From Planctomycetota bacterium (GTDB taxonomy: Bacteria > Planctomycetota > UBA8742 > UBA2392), in the NCBI GenBank assembly GCA_003576915.1, contig QEVF01000034.1, forward strand, positions 1-55,671: 55,671 nucleotides of DNA. The letters are read 5' to 3'. The position numbers and the translations under genes are program-made. The notes beneath the pieces were generated by a model. The model ran no database searches. It was not told where the DNA came from and saw only the letters and a list, made by a program, of their open reading frames with translations. Positions 44,241-54,932 of this stretch are shown here, piece after piece (the stretch's first letter is position 1; the number at the start of each line of letters is the position of its first letter).

Positions 44241-45389
44241 ATGCTCTCGCGCGCCGAAATCGAGGAACTGTTTCCCGCCACGCGCAACCTCGTTTACCTC
44301 GACACGGCGTACCGTGGCCCGCTGTGCAAACCCGCGCGCGAGGCCGCCGAGGAATACCTGCGCAGCGTCAGCGAGCGCGGCTCGCTGGAGATTCAGCGCT
44401 ACATCGAACTGCTGAACAACTGCCGCAAGCGGCTGGCGACCGTGTTCAACGCCAAGCCCGAGGAGTTCGTGTTTCTGGCCAACGCCACAGACGCGTTTTC
44501 GCGCGTCACGCTCGGCATCGACTGGCGCGAGGGCGACGAGGTGATCGCCCCCGAAAACGACTACCCCGGCCTGCTGCGCCCGCTGCTCGACCTGAGGCGG
44601 CGCGGCGTCAAGCTGGTGCTCGTGCCCGCGAAAGATGACTCCGTGTTCGCGGAGCAACTGCTCGCAGCCTGCACGCCGCGCACGCGGCTGATCGCGGCAA
44701 GCCACGTCAACTTCAGAACGGGCTCTTGTCTTGACGTGTCAACACTCTGCGCCGGGGCAAAGAAGAAGGGCGTGCTCACGGCGATTGACGTCGTGCAGTC
44801 GGCGGGCTGCCTGCAACTCGACTTCGGGGCGCTCGGCGTTGATTTCGGCACGTTTGCCGCCCGCAAGTGGTTCTGCGCGCTGGACACGCTTGGCATTTTC
44901 TATGTGCGTGAAGAGTCGCTCAACAAACTCACACCGCACACGCTGGGCCTGTTCAGCGTCGCCGAACCCCACAACTTTGACGCAATCGATCAGCCGCTGG
45001 CGTCGGGAGCCCGCCGCTTCATGCTCGGCGCTCCGCCCTATATCCAGATAGCCGCGTTCGATGCCGCGCTCGAGTTGTATCAACGTGCGGGAGCGGCCGA
45101 AGTCGAGCGCAGCGTTCTCGCGCTGCGCAAAGCGACGCGCGAGCGCGCGAAGGCCGCGAAGATCGGCTGCGTGGGCGAGGCCTGGCCCGCACAGGCCAAG
45201 TCGCCCATCGTGTGCTTGCGGCGCGAGGGCAGGCTGGCCGATGAATCGCTCGGGCCGCGCCTGCTGGAAAGGGGCATTGTCGCCAGCGTGCGCAAGGGCA
45301 TCATTCGCGTCAGCCCCCATTGGTTCAACACTGAAACCGATGTCGATCGATTGTTTGACGCGCTCGCCGCGTTTGAACCGCGGAAATAG
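44241..45389 (+). CDS. class V aminotransferase (cysteine desulfurase/isopenicillin-epimerase-like)
   Basis: A PLP-dependent fold-type I enzyme of 382 residues. Features: NLVYLDTAYRGPL at the start, FLANATDAFSRVTLG, DEVIAPENDYPGL, the loop AIDVVQSAGC, and AARKWFCAL, whose Lys should hold PLP. The pattern suits the class V/isopenicillin N epimerase-like branch rather than IscS or SufS, because the mobile catalytic Cys loop is not evident. The start at 44241 lies four bases past the gltX stop, so the two are one transcript. Substrate not identifiable. A second hairpin lies after the gene. Confidence 0.85.
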   Translation: MLSRAEIEELFPATRNLVYLDTAYRGPLCKPAREAAEEYLRSVSERGSLEIQRYIELLNNCRKRLATVFNAKPEEFVFLANATDAFSRVTLGIDWREGDEVIAPENDYPGLLRPLLDLRRRGVKLVLVPAKDDSVFAEQLLAACTPRTRLIAASHVNFRTGSCLDVSTLCAGAKKKGVLTAIDVVQSAGCLQLDFGALGVDFGTFAARKWFCALDTLGIFYVREESLNKLTPHTLGLFSVAEPHNFDAIDQPLASGARRFMLGAPPYIQIAAFDAALELYQRAGAAEVERSVLALRKATRERAKAAKIGCVGEAWPAQAKSPIVCLRREGRLADESLGPRLLERGIVASVRKGIIRVSPHWFNTETDVDRLFDALAAFEPRK

Positions 45390-45419
45390 CCATCTCACGC
45401 CTGTGCGCCGGATCAGGGT

Positions 45420-45441
45420 GCCCGGCCATGGCTGGCCGGGC
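45420..45441. terminator. hairpin after the class V aminotransferase gene
   Basis: GCCCGGCCA and TGGCCGGGC form a perfect 9-bp stem around TGGC, 30 bases past the stop. Three near-direct repeats of CTGT(C/T)CATC follow. The rest of this 151-base gap holds no other recognisable element apart from the glyA leader. Confidence 0.5.
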
Positions 45442-45540
45442 TGTCCATCTCACCCTGTCCATCCTGTTCATCCCTGCGCCTTTGCCTTTACCCGCCCGCC
45501 GCAAACGCTAAATTGCGCGCCTCCGGCTTAGGACAATCGC

Positions 45541-46743
45541 ATGAACATCCTTGAACTCGTCCAGCGTGAAGGCGAGCGGCAGAAGTCTTCACTCAACCTC
45601 ATCGCCAGCGAGAACTACGTCAGCGACTACGTGCGCGGCGTCCTGGGCACGGTGTTCACGAACAAATATGCCGAGGGCTACCCCGGCAAGCGCTGGTATG
45701 GGGGCTGCGAGTTCACGGACCAGGCCGAGCAGCACGCCATCGATCTGGCAAAACAACTGTTCAAAGCCGACCACGCCAATGTCCAGCCGCACTCCGGCAC
45801 GCAGGCCAACCTGAGCGCCTATTTCGCCATGCTCAACCCCGGCGACAAAGTGCTGGCCTTCAAGCTCGAACACGGCGGTCACCTCTCGCATGGCGCGCCC
45901 TTCAACGCCAGCGGCAAGTACTACAAATTCGTGCATTACGGCGTGCGCAAAGATGACGGTCTCATCGACGAAGCCGAGTTCGTGGCGCAGCTCGATGCTC
46001 ACCCGGATATCAAACTCGTCGTCACCGGAGCGTCGAGCTACCCGCGCGCGATCAACTTCGAAAAGCTCGGCGCCATAGCCAAAGAGCGCGGCAAGTTGTT
46101 CATGGCCGACATCGCGCACATCTCGGGCCTTGTGGCTGCGGGCGTTCACCCAAGCCCCGTGCCCGTGAGCGACTTCGTTACGATGAGCACGCACAAGACG
46201 ATCAGGGGCCCGCGCGGCGGCATGGTGCTTTGCTCCAAGAAATGGGCCAGCAAGCTCGATCGCGCGGTGTTCCCCGGCACGCAGGGCGGGCCGCTGGTTC
46301 ACGTCATTGCCGCCAAGGCCGCCATGCTTGAAGAAGCGCTCAAGCCGGAGTTCGTGGCCTACCAGAAGCAGGTTGTCGCCAACGCCAAGGCCATGGCCAA
46401 GGCCTTCACGGAGATCAACCCCAGGCGCTATCGCGTGATCACCGGCGGCACCGACAACCATATGGTCATGGTCGATATCACCGGCACGGGCAAGAACGGC
46501 AAAGAAATCGAAGACCTGGTCGGCGCCCAGGGCGTGTATGTGAACAAGAACTTTATTCCCTATGACCCGCGCCCCAACACCGAAACCAGCGGCATGCGAG
46601 TCGGCACGCCCATGGTGACCACGCTGGGCGCGCGCGAGGCTGACATGCCGCGCATTGTGCAGTTCATCGACAAAGCGATTTCCGGCGAGAACGTGAAGCG
46701 AGAAGTCAGCGCCTTCATGTCTGAAATCGAAAGCCGCAGGTAG
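45541..46743 (+). CDS. glyA: serine hydroxymethyltransferase
   Basis: GlyA converts serine and tetrahydrofolate to glycine and methylene-tetrahydrofolate, the main source of one-carbon units; it links to folK here. The 400-residue PLP enzyme has NLIASENYVS, KYAEGYPGKRWYGGCE, VQPHSGTQANLSAY, and the PLP block TMSTHKTIRGPRGG, in which Lys219 forms the Schiff base. NTETSGMRVGTP is the C-terminal binding patch. Length is at the short end of the bacterial norm (410-420). The ATG at 45541 is supported by family alignment; AGGAC lies about eight bases upstream. Confidence 0.97.
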   Translation: MNILELVQREGERQKSSLNLIASENYVSDYVRGVLGTVFTNKYAEGYPGKRWYGGCEFTDQAEQHAIDLAKQLFKADHANVQPHSGTQANLSAYFAMLNPGDKVLAFKLEHGGHLSHGAPFNASGKYYKFVHYGVRKDDGLIDEAEFVAQLDAHPDIKLVVTGASSYPRAINFEKLGAIAKERGKLFMADIAHISGLVAAGVHPSPVPVSDFVTMSTHKTIRGPRGGMVLCSKKWASKLDRAVFPGTQGGPLVHVIAAKAAMLEEALKPEFVAYQKQVVANAKAMAKAFTEINPRRYRVITGGTDNHMVMVDITGTGKNGKEIEDLVGAQGVYVNKNFIPYDPRPNTETSGMRVGTPMVTTLGAREADMPRIVQFIDKAISGENVKREVSAFMSEIESRR

Positions 46744-46786
46744 CGGATGTCCGGCCCGTATCGTCGTTGAACGTCGCACAGCGTGT

Positions 46787-46792
46787 TATAGT
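46787..46792 (+). promoter_or_regulatory. -10 element of the restriction gene, probable leaderless start
   Basis: TATAGT, six bases (CCCGCC), then ATG 46799. TTGAAC lies 14 bases upstream of TATAGT, too close for an ideal -35. Geometry equals that of ribBA. Confidence 0.5.
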
Positions 46793-46798
46793 CCCGCC

Positions 46799-49700
46799 AT
46801 GGCCGAAGAGTTCATCAAACCGTCGCACAAACCGATCAGGGATTACTACGCAGCCCTCGAAGCCCTGCGCGGCCAGGGCGGCAAGCGCGAGACAGAATTG
46901 CGCGCGGCGTTTCAGGAGCTATTGAGCAAACTCGCCCGCCAGCGCGGCTGGACCTTCATGCCCGAGCGCCCGATCATTCGTGACGGCAGGCGCGTCGTGC
47001 CCGACGGCACGCTGCTCGATGAAGGTGTGCCGCTGGGCCACTGGGAGGCCAAGGACGGCGACGACAAGCTGGCCATCGAGGTCAAGAAGAAGATCGAAAA
47101 AGGCTACCCCACTGACAACATCATCTTCGAGGACACGCATCAAGCGGTACTCATACAAGGCGGGCATGAGCAAAAGACCAGAAATCTCTACGACCCCGCC
47201 GACCTGTGCCTGCTGCTGAACCAGTTCTTCTCTTACGAGAAGCCCGTTCAGGTCTCGTTCAAGCAGGCGCTCGCCAAGTTCCGTGAAGACGTGCCGGTGC
47301 TCGCGCAGCACTTGCAGGATGCCTTGAAAAAGGCCCACGCCGACAACCCGGCTTTCAAGAAGGCTTTTGGCGACTTCTTTGACCTGTGCAAGTCGTCGCT
47401 GAACCCTGCGATCAGTCAGAGCACGGTCGATGAAATGCTGGTGCAACATCTGCTCACGGAGCGCATCTTTAGAAAAGTCTTCCATCAGGAAGACTTCACA
47501 CGCCGCAACGTGATTGCCAACGAAGTCGAAAAAGTCATCGACGCGCTCAAGGCGCAGGAGTTCGACCGCAGCAAGTTTCTCAAGGGCCTCGATTACTTCT
47601 ACAAGGCCATCGAAGCGCAGGCGGAAGACCTCGGCGATTACTCCGAGAAGCAAGAGTTATTGAACACGGTCTACGAGCGCTTCTTTCAGGGCTATTCGGT
47701 CAAGGTGGCCGACACCCACGGCATCGTTTACACGCCGCAGGCGATTGTCGATTTCATGTGCGCCAGCGTGGAAGAAGTGCTGCAAAAGGAGTTCGGCACA
47801 ACACTCGGCGGCAAAGAGGTGAACATCCTCGACCCCTGCACGGGCACGGGCAATTTCATTGTGAATTTAATCAGGCGCATCCCGCGCGGCGACCTGGAGC
47901 GGGTCTACAAGCATCAGCTCTTCGCCAACGAAATCATGCTGCTGCCCTATTACATAGCCGCGCTGAACATTGAGCACGCCTATTGGGAGCGCACGAAAGA
48001 GTACGCGCCGTTCGAGGGCCTGTGTTTCGTGGACACGCTGGAACTGGCGGAAGACAAACGGCGCTCGCTCGGCTTCATGACCAAGGAAAACGCCCAGCGC
48101 GTGGAACGCCAGCGCAAGGCGCCGATCACGGTCATCATCGGCAACCCGCCCTACAACGCGCATCAGGAGAGCGAGAACGATAAGAACAAGAACAGAAGTT
48201 ACGATGTCATAGAGGAGCGTATTCGCAACACCTACGCGGCGGATTCCAACGCAACGCTAAAGACCCAGCTATACGACCCATACGTCAAGTTCTTTCGCTG
48301 GGCGATTGACCGATTGGGAGAACGTGACGGCATTGTCTGCTACGTGAGCAACAACAGTTTTGTTGACCAATTCGCCTTTGACGGGATGAGGAGACACCTG
48401 CTCAAGGACTTCACCCACATCTACCATGTCGATTTGCACGGCAACGTGCGCCAGAACCCCAAGCTCAGCGGCACGACGCACAACGTGTTCGGCATTCAGG
48501 TGGGTGTGGGTATCACCGTGGCCGTACGCAGCAAGAAACACAAAAGCGGCGCGATTGACTATACGCGCGCTGCAGAAACCTGGCGAAAAGAACAGAAATA
48601 CGCGTGGCTGGCGGAACAAAAGACCATTGGTGGCGTGAAATGGCGGCGACTCAAGCCAAATGCTAGGGCTACTTGGCTGGTGCCTCCAGAAACAGAGGAA
48701 TTCGCGTCGTTTCTTCCACTGGGTAGTAAAGAATTAAAGGGCGAAGCCAATCCGAACTCCCGAACGGTCTTTGGTTTGTATTCGGGCGGGGTGGTAACCA
48801 GAAGGGACAATGTTGTTTTCGACTTTTCTGTCGATCCGCTGCGAACGCGAATGGCGCGATTTGTGGAGGACTACAACTCCGAGATAGACCGATACAAGCG
48901 GGCTAAACAGCCTGACAACATTGACGAGTTCGTAAGTGTTGAGCGAGTCAAATGGGACGTGACACTCAAGGGCAACTTGCGCCGACTGCATTACGGTGAA
49001 TTTGACCAATCGGTTATCCGCGAAGCTCTTTATCGGCCCTTTTCACGTCGCCAACTCTACTTCGATCGCCTATTCATCAGTGCAGTTTGTCTTCAGCATT
49101 ACTTTTTCCCGAACACCGGCTCGGAAAAGCAGAATCGAGCCGTGGTGACAAGTGATGTCGCGTATCGAGCGAAAGAGTTTAACGCGCTGATGACAAACCA
49201 AGTTACAGACACGCATCTTTGCGCCTCAGTTGATGCGCACCAATGCTTCCCGTTCTACGTCTATGACGAGGACGGCAAGAACCGGCGGGAGAACATCACC
49301 GACTGGGCTTTAAAAACCTTCCGCGAGGCCTACGGCGACAAGACCATCTCCAAGTGGGACATTTTCCATTACGTCTACGCCATGCTCCACCATCGCGGCT
49401 ACCGCGAGAAGTTCAAGGACTGTTTAAAGCGCGAGCTGCCGCGCATTCCTTTTGCCGGGTTTGAAAGTGGCGCGTCCGTCTCGGCCGTGTCCGCCTCCAG
49501 GCGCGCGACAAAGGCTAAGGCCACGGGCGGGACGCCCGTGCCACTGGAGTCCTTTCGCGCGTTCGTGGCCGCGGGCGAAAAGCTCGCCAAACTGCATCTT
49601 GACTATGAAAAGCTCGACCCCTGGCCGCTGAAGCAAGCCATCAAGGAAGGCGCCAAGAACCAAGACCTCTGGCGCGTCGAGAAAATGCGCCTCTCCAAAG

Positions 49701-49990
49701 ACAAGAAATCGCTCACTGTCAACGAGTGGGTCACGCTCGACGGCATCCCGCCGCGCTGCTTTGAATACCGGCTTGGCAATCGCAGCGCGCTGGAATGGGT
49801 GATCGACCAATATCAGGTCAGCGAAGACAAAAAGTCCGGCATCCGCAGCGACCCCAACCGCGAAGACGACCCCGAATATATCGTGCGGCTCGTGAAGCAA
49901 GTCGTGCGCGTGAGCATGGAAACGCTCGACATCATCGACAGCCTGCCAAAATCCTACGGCGGGCCGCCGCCCGCTAAAGCGGAATTGTGA
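46799..49990 (+). CDS. single-chain restriction-modification enzyme, type-ISP-like but without helicase
   Basis: A 1,063-residue enzyme combining DNA cleavage and adenine N6-methylation. An N-terminal Mrr-type nuclease has Asp69 (PDGT), Glu83 and Lys85 (EAK), fitting the PD-(D/E)xK fold. After a helical link, the methyltransferase carries motif I (Asp345, DPCTGTGNF) and motif IV (Asn449, NPPY). The recognition region is about 480-880, and the C-terminus (SALEWVIDQYQVSEDKKSGI, DPEYIVRLVKQVVRVS) is the type ISP C-terminal domain. Usual type ISP enzymes also have a DEAD-type translocase between nuclease and methylase; none fits here, so a type IIG/IIL-like action is likely. It meets the kinase gene tail to tail with a 17-base overlap. 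Confidence 0.88.
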   Translation: MAEEFIKPSHKPIRDYYAALEALRGQGGKRETELRAAFQELLSKLARQRGWTFMPERPIIRDGRRVVPDGTLLDEGVPLGHWEAKDGDDKLAIEVKKKIEKGYPTDNIIFEDTHQAVLIQGGHEQKTRNLYDPADLCLLLNQFFSYEKPVQVSFKQALAKFREDVPVLAQHLQDALKKAHADNPAFKKAFGDFFDLCKSSLNPAISQSTVDEMLVQHLLTERIFRKVFHQEDFTRRNVIANEVEKVIDALKAQEFDRSKFLKGLDYFYKAIEAQAEDLGDYSEKQELLNTVYERFFQGYSVKVADTHGIVYTPQAIVDFMCASVEEVLQKEFGTTLGGKEVNILDPCTGTGNFIVNLIRRIPRGDLERVYKHQLFANEIMLLPYYIAALNIEHAYWERTKEYAPFEGLCFVDTLELAEDKRRSLGFMTKENAQRVERQRKAPITVIIGNPPYNAHQESENDKNKNRSYDVIEERIRNTYAADSNATLKTQLYDPYVKFFRWAIDRLGERDGIVCYVSNNSFVDQFAFDGMRRHLLKDFTHIYHVDLHGNVRQNPKLSGTTHNVFGIQVGVGITVAVRSKKHKSGAIDYTRAAETWRKEQKYAWLAEQKTIGGVKWRRLKPNARATWLVPPETEEFASFLPLGSKELKGEANPNSRTVFGLYSGGVVTRRDNVVFDFSVDPLRTRMARFVEDYNSEIDRYKRAKQPDNIDEFVSVERVKWDVTLKGNLRRLHYGEFDQSVIREALYRPFSRRQLYFDRLFISAVCLQHYFFPNTGSEKQNRAVVTSDVAYRAKEFNALMTNQVTDTHLCASVDAHQCFPFYVYDEDGKNRRENITDWALKTFREAYGDKTISKWDIFHYVYAMLHHRGYREKFKDCLKRELPRIPFAGFESGASVSAVSASRRATKAKATGGTPVPLESFRAFVAAGEKLAKLHLDYEKLDPWPLKQAIKEGAKNQDLWRVEKMRLSKDKKSLTVNEWVTLDGIPPRCFEYRLGNRSALEWVIDQYQVSEDKKSGIRSDPNREDDPEYIVRLVKQVVRVSMETLDIIDSLPKSYGGPPPAKAEL
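49474..49560. repeat. palindromic element inserted in frame in the restriction gene
   Basis: Between ELPRIPFAGFE and ESFRAFVAAGEKLAKLH, a Ser/Ala/Arg/Gly-rich stretch contains the hairpin CACGGGCG/CGCCCGTG around GGA (49522-49540), translated as TGGTPVP. It looks like a mobile palindromic repeat carried within a coding frame. Its exact ends are not certain. Confidence 0.5.
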
Positions 49991-51833
49991 CAACCGCCGT
50001 CGTGCCCTGGCCGGGTTTGCTTTCCAGCGTGACCTCCCAGCCCATCTGCCGCGCGTATTCGCGCGTCAGCCACAGGCCAAGGCCCGTGCCTGCGCCCTGC
50101 TCGTTGGCTCTGGCGCCGCGCGAAAACCTCTGAAACAGGCGCGGCTTGTCCTCGTCCGCGATTCCGGCGCCTTCATCGATGATGCGCACGATGAGCTTGG
50201 CGTCCCTGGTTTCACTCGTAATGCGCACGGGCTTGGCCGCGTCGCGGCTGTACTTCAGGCCGTTGTCGATGAGGTTGAAGAACACCTGCTGCGCCGCTGC
50301 GCGGTCCAGCCTTACGGCGGGCAGGTCTTGCGTCTCGTTGATGATCTCGCGCCCGGCATGGGCGCGCAGCGCGGCTTCAATCGCTGCTTCCAGCGTTTCG
50401 GCCAGCGGCGCCCGGGCGATTTCAACCTTGAAAGAGCCGCGCTCGATCCTGGCGGCGAGCAGGATCATCTCCACGAGGCGGGTGAGGCGCTCTTCCTCGG
50501 CGAGGATGCGCGAGGCGTGTTGCTCGACTTTTTCGTTCCCCGCCGTCTTGGCCTGGCCAATGAGCAGTTCCGTGAACAGGCGCATGGCGGTAAGCGGCGT
50601 TCGTAACTCGTGGCTGACGGCGGCCACGAATTCGCCCTGCTGCCGCGCCAAGGCCTCGCTGCGCGAAACGGTGCGGTGAAGTGCAAAGGCGAATGCGAGC
50701 ACGAGCAAAAGGTAACCGGCGCCCATGAGCGCGTAGTTCTGGCGTGTGCGCGCGAGCCGCTCTGAAATCGCCGCGCGGTCGGGAAGTGCGACCTTCGGTC
50801 CTGGAAGGGCCAGTTGCAGCCAGAGTTCGCCGTCGCCTGAATCGTTCCAGATCGTGCCGACGGGGTAGTTGATGCGTTGCTCCGCCGAGGCGAGAAAGCC
50901 CCTCACGAAATCTTCGCCCAAGCGCTCACGCGCCCAGGCACCCTGCGCATGATCAACGTCCACCACGAAGCCCTGGATGACCTGCTCCGAGGGTGTGCGC
51001 ACCGTGCGCCAGAAGACCATCGCCGGCCGCTCCCCGCTGCGCGTGTAGACGCAGTAGGGGTAGATCTGAACCAGTGAATCTCCATAGAGGTCATCGACCC
51101 CGGGCGGGCGCCTTAGGTCGCGCCAGGGGTCTTCGGTGTTCTCCTTCCGGCTCTGCTTCTTCTCCACCTGCGCGCTGCGCGCCTTGTTGGCCACTTCCTG
51201 CGCGTTGGCATTGACTACCAGCAGCTCGTTGGACACAAGCTGGACCTTGTCCGGCTTGTCTCCGCTGCGCGCCTGCAGAAACTGCGTTGTGACCTCCCCC
51301 TGCGCGGGCTTCAGCTGCAACTTCTCAATGGGCGTCGACAGAATCCACGGAAGTTCCTCGGCCAGGGATTTCAGCCCGGTACGCACCGTCTGCTCAAAGG
51401 ATGAAGAGAGCGGCGCCTGCGCCTGATAGGACTCCAGTTCGGCCTGACCCTGTTCCGGAAAGTGCGGCGAGGTGTAGCGAACGGGCCCGCCGTCACTGCT
51501 CAGTTGGAAGTAGAACTTGATGAGCGGGTCCGCGGGCCTGTCGGCAATGGGGGAGCGAACCACGCTGGGCGCCTGGGACTGAACATTCAACGGGGCACGC
51601 CAATGTTGAAACTCCGTGAACTCACGATTCAGCTCAACGCGCAGCAGGTTCCGAAGGTCACGCTCGTCCCTGGCTTGGGCGGTCCTGATCTGGGCGAGCG
51701 CTGCGTCCTCACCGTCCATGATCTGTCGGTGGTACTCTCGCTCCAGTTGGGGGCCTGCATACATGCTCAACACCGCCAGCGGGATCAAACCCACCGCGAC
51801 GTAAAGCAGCATGGCTATGCGGATCCTCTTCAC
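49974..51833 (-). CDS. membrane sensor histidine kinase with large periplasmic domain
   Basis: A 619-residue two-component sensor. Membrane helix 1 is about 7-27. A periplasmic region of about 330 residues of unknown fold follows. Helix 2 is about 365-388, and the HisKA domain has the phospho-acceptor His408 (SHELRTPLTAMRL). The ATPase region has the N box NLIDNGLKYS, the G1 box DEGAGIADED, and G2 GTGLGLWLTREYA, all intact. The start is GTG 51833, three bases after the stop of the response regulator, whose partner it surely is. The ligand is unknown. The convergent restriction gene overlaps its 3' end by 17 bases. Confidence 0.94.
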   Translation of the reverse strand: MKRIRIAMLLYVAVGLIPLAVLSMYAGPQLEREYHRQIMDGEDAALAQIRTAQARDERDLRNLLRVELNREFTEFQHWRAPLNVQSQAPSVVRSPIADRPADPLIKFYFQLSSDGGPVRYTSPHFPEQGQAELESYQAQAPLSSSFEQTVRTGLKSLAEELPWILSTPIEKLQLKPAQGEVTTQFLQARSGDKPDKVQLVSNELLVVNANAQEVANKARSAQVEKKQSRKENTEDPWRDLRRPPGVDDLYGDSLVQIYPYCVYTRSGERPAMVFWRTVRTPSEQVIQGFVVDVDHAQGAWARERLGEDFVRGFLASAEQRINYPVGTIWNDSGDGELWLQLALPGPKVALPDRAAISERLARTRQNYALMGAGYLLLVLAFAFALHRTVSRSEALARQQGEFVAAVSHELRTPLTAMRLFTELLIGQAKTAGNEKVEQHASRILAEEERLTRLVEMILLAARIERGSFKVEIARAPLAETLEAAIEAALRAHAGREIINETQDLPAVRLDRAAAQQVFFNLIDNGLKYSRDAAKPVRITSETRDAKLIVRIIDEGAGIADEDKPRLFQRFSRGARANEQGAGTGLGLWLTREYARQMGWEVTLESKPGQGTTAVVTIPL

Positions 51834-51836
51834 CGA

Positions 51837-52517
51837 TCACGCTTCCCAGCGGTAGCCCGCGTCGCGCACGGTCACGATCACGCGCGGCTTCTCTTTGTCG
51901 GCCTCAATCTTTGCGCGCAGCTTGGCCACGGCCATGTCCACCGTGCGCGTGGCCACGGCTTCTTTGTAGCCCCAGACCCTTGTGAGCAGTTCGTCGCGGC
52001 TTACGGCCGCCGGCCGCGCCTTGATCAGGTATTTCACCAGCTCGACTTCCAGTTGCGTCAGGGCCGTGGCCTGCCCGTCGCGCAGCACCTCGCCCCGCAC
52101 CAGGTCCAGCCTGCAGCCCGGCAGCGCCAGGGGCGCGTTGAATGCGGCCTGGGCGCGGCGCAACTGGGCGTCCACACGGGCGTGCAGTTCGGCCAGGCGA
52201 AAGGGCTTGGTGATGTAATCGTCGGCGCCGGCCTTGAGACCCTCGACCACCTGCTGCTCGTCGGCCAATGCAGTGAGCATGATGATGGGCAAAGTCGCGC
52301 CCTGGGCGCGCAGCCGCCTGCACACTTCCATGCCGTGCAGGCCGGGCAGCATCAGGTCAAGGAGCACGAGGTCGGGCTTGAAACTCTGGACGGCGTTTAA
52401 GGCGGCGTCGCCGCGCGCGCAGGTTTCAACGGCAAAGCCCTCGCCCGCGAAGGTTTCATGGAGGCCAATCCGCAGGGATTCTTCGTCTTCAACGATGAGT
52501 ATGCGCGATGGGGCCAC
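51837..52517 (-). CDS. OmpR-family response regulator
   Basis: A 226-residue transcription regulator. The receiver domain (1-120) has the acidic cluster ED at 10-11, phospho-acceptor Asp54 (VLLDLMLPG), and KPF near 105. The C-terminal winged helix (about 130-224) follows the OmpR/PhoB pattern: LTQLEVELVKYLI, LLTRVWGYKEAVATRTVDMAVAKLR (split across the domain), and VRDAGYRW. The start is GTG 52517, with GGAGG five bases upstream. It is directly followed by the sensor kinase. Targets are unknown; direct-repeat operators were not found nearby. The neighbouring acetyl-CoA synthetase gene lies downstream of its promoter on the same strand. Confidence 0.95.
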   Translation of the reverse strand: MAPSRILIVEDEESLRIGLHETFAGEGFAVETCARGDAALNAVQSFKPDLVLLDLMLPGLHGMEVCRRLRAQGATLPIIMLTALADEQQVVEGLKAGADDYITKPFRLAELHARVDAQLRRAQAAFNAPLALPGCRLDLVRGEVLRDGQATALTQLEVELVKYLIKARPAAVSRDELLTRVWGYKEAVATRTVDMAVAKLRAKIEADKEKPRVIVTVRDAGYRWEA

Positions 52518-52641
52518 CGTTACCTCCGCCGATATTGTCCATCAAAAGCGCCCAGCGCCAAGGCCGGCCTGACTTCGCGGCGTAAAAGCGGTGTAAATGA
52601 ATGGACCCTTCAGGCACCGGCTTGCCGACGCCGGCGGGGCT

Positions 52642-54588
<1,947 letters not shown>

Positions 54589-54773
54589 GGCTCTCTCCGG
54601 CGCGAGACTTTACCAGCGCGCCTTGGGCCCGCCACATTTCCGGTTGCCGCGCCCTGGCGGGGCCTTTGGCAGCGCCCGATCAAGCCTGCGCGGCAAGGGC
54701 GTTCGATGACTGGCGGCGCCCATGCAACAAGAATGTCATTAGTGAGCAGCAACATGGGAACTGTGCTGACAGG

Positions 54774-54803
54774 CCTGGAAAGCCCAAATCTGGGCTTTCC
54801 AGG
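54774..54803. other. 12-bp hairpin in the acs/exported-protein gap
   Basis: CCTGGAAAGCCC and GGGCTTTCCAGG pair perfectly around AAATCT. A smaller inverted repeat, CTAAC-TG-GTTAG (54814-54825), follows at once. The gap 54589-54932 has no gene; it separates divergent acs and the exported protein. The elements may be a terminator plus an operator. Either role is inference. Confidence 0.5.
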
Positions 54804-54932
54804 GCATCGTGAACTAACTGGTTAGCATTTTGTAGCCGTTGCATGACAGAATTGTGGCATTCGCGGAGGCAGCTATTAACTTCAATCCCCTCTCAACCAG
54901 CTCAATTGAACTCGATCGCAGGAGACTTCTCC

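Noticed and set aside
45589..46779. 396-residue minus-strand frame opposite glyA
   Set aside because: Shadow of serine hydroxymethyltransferase.
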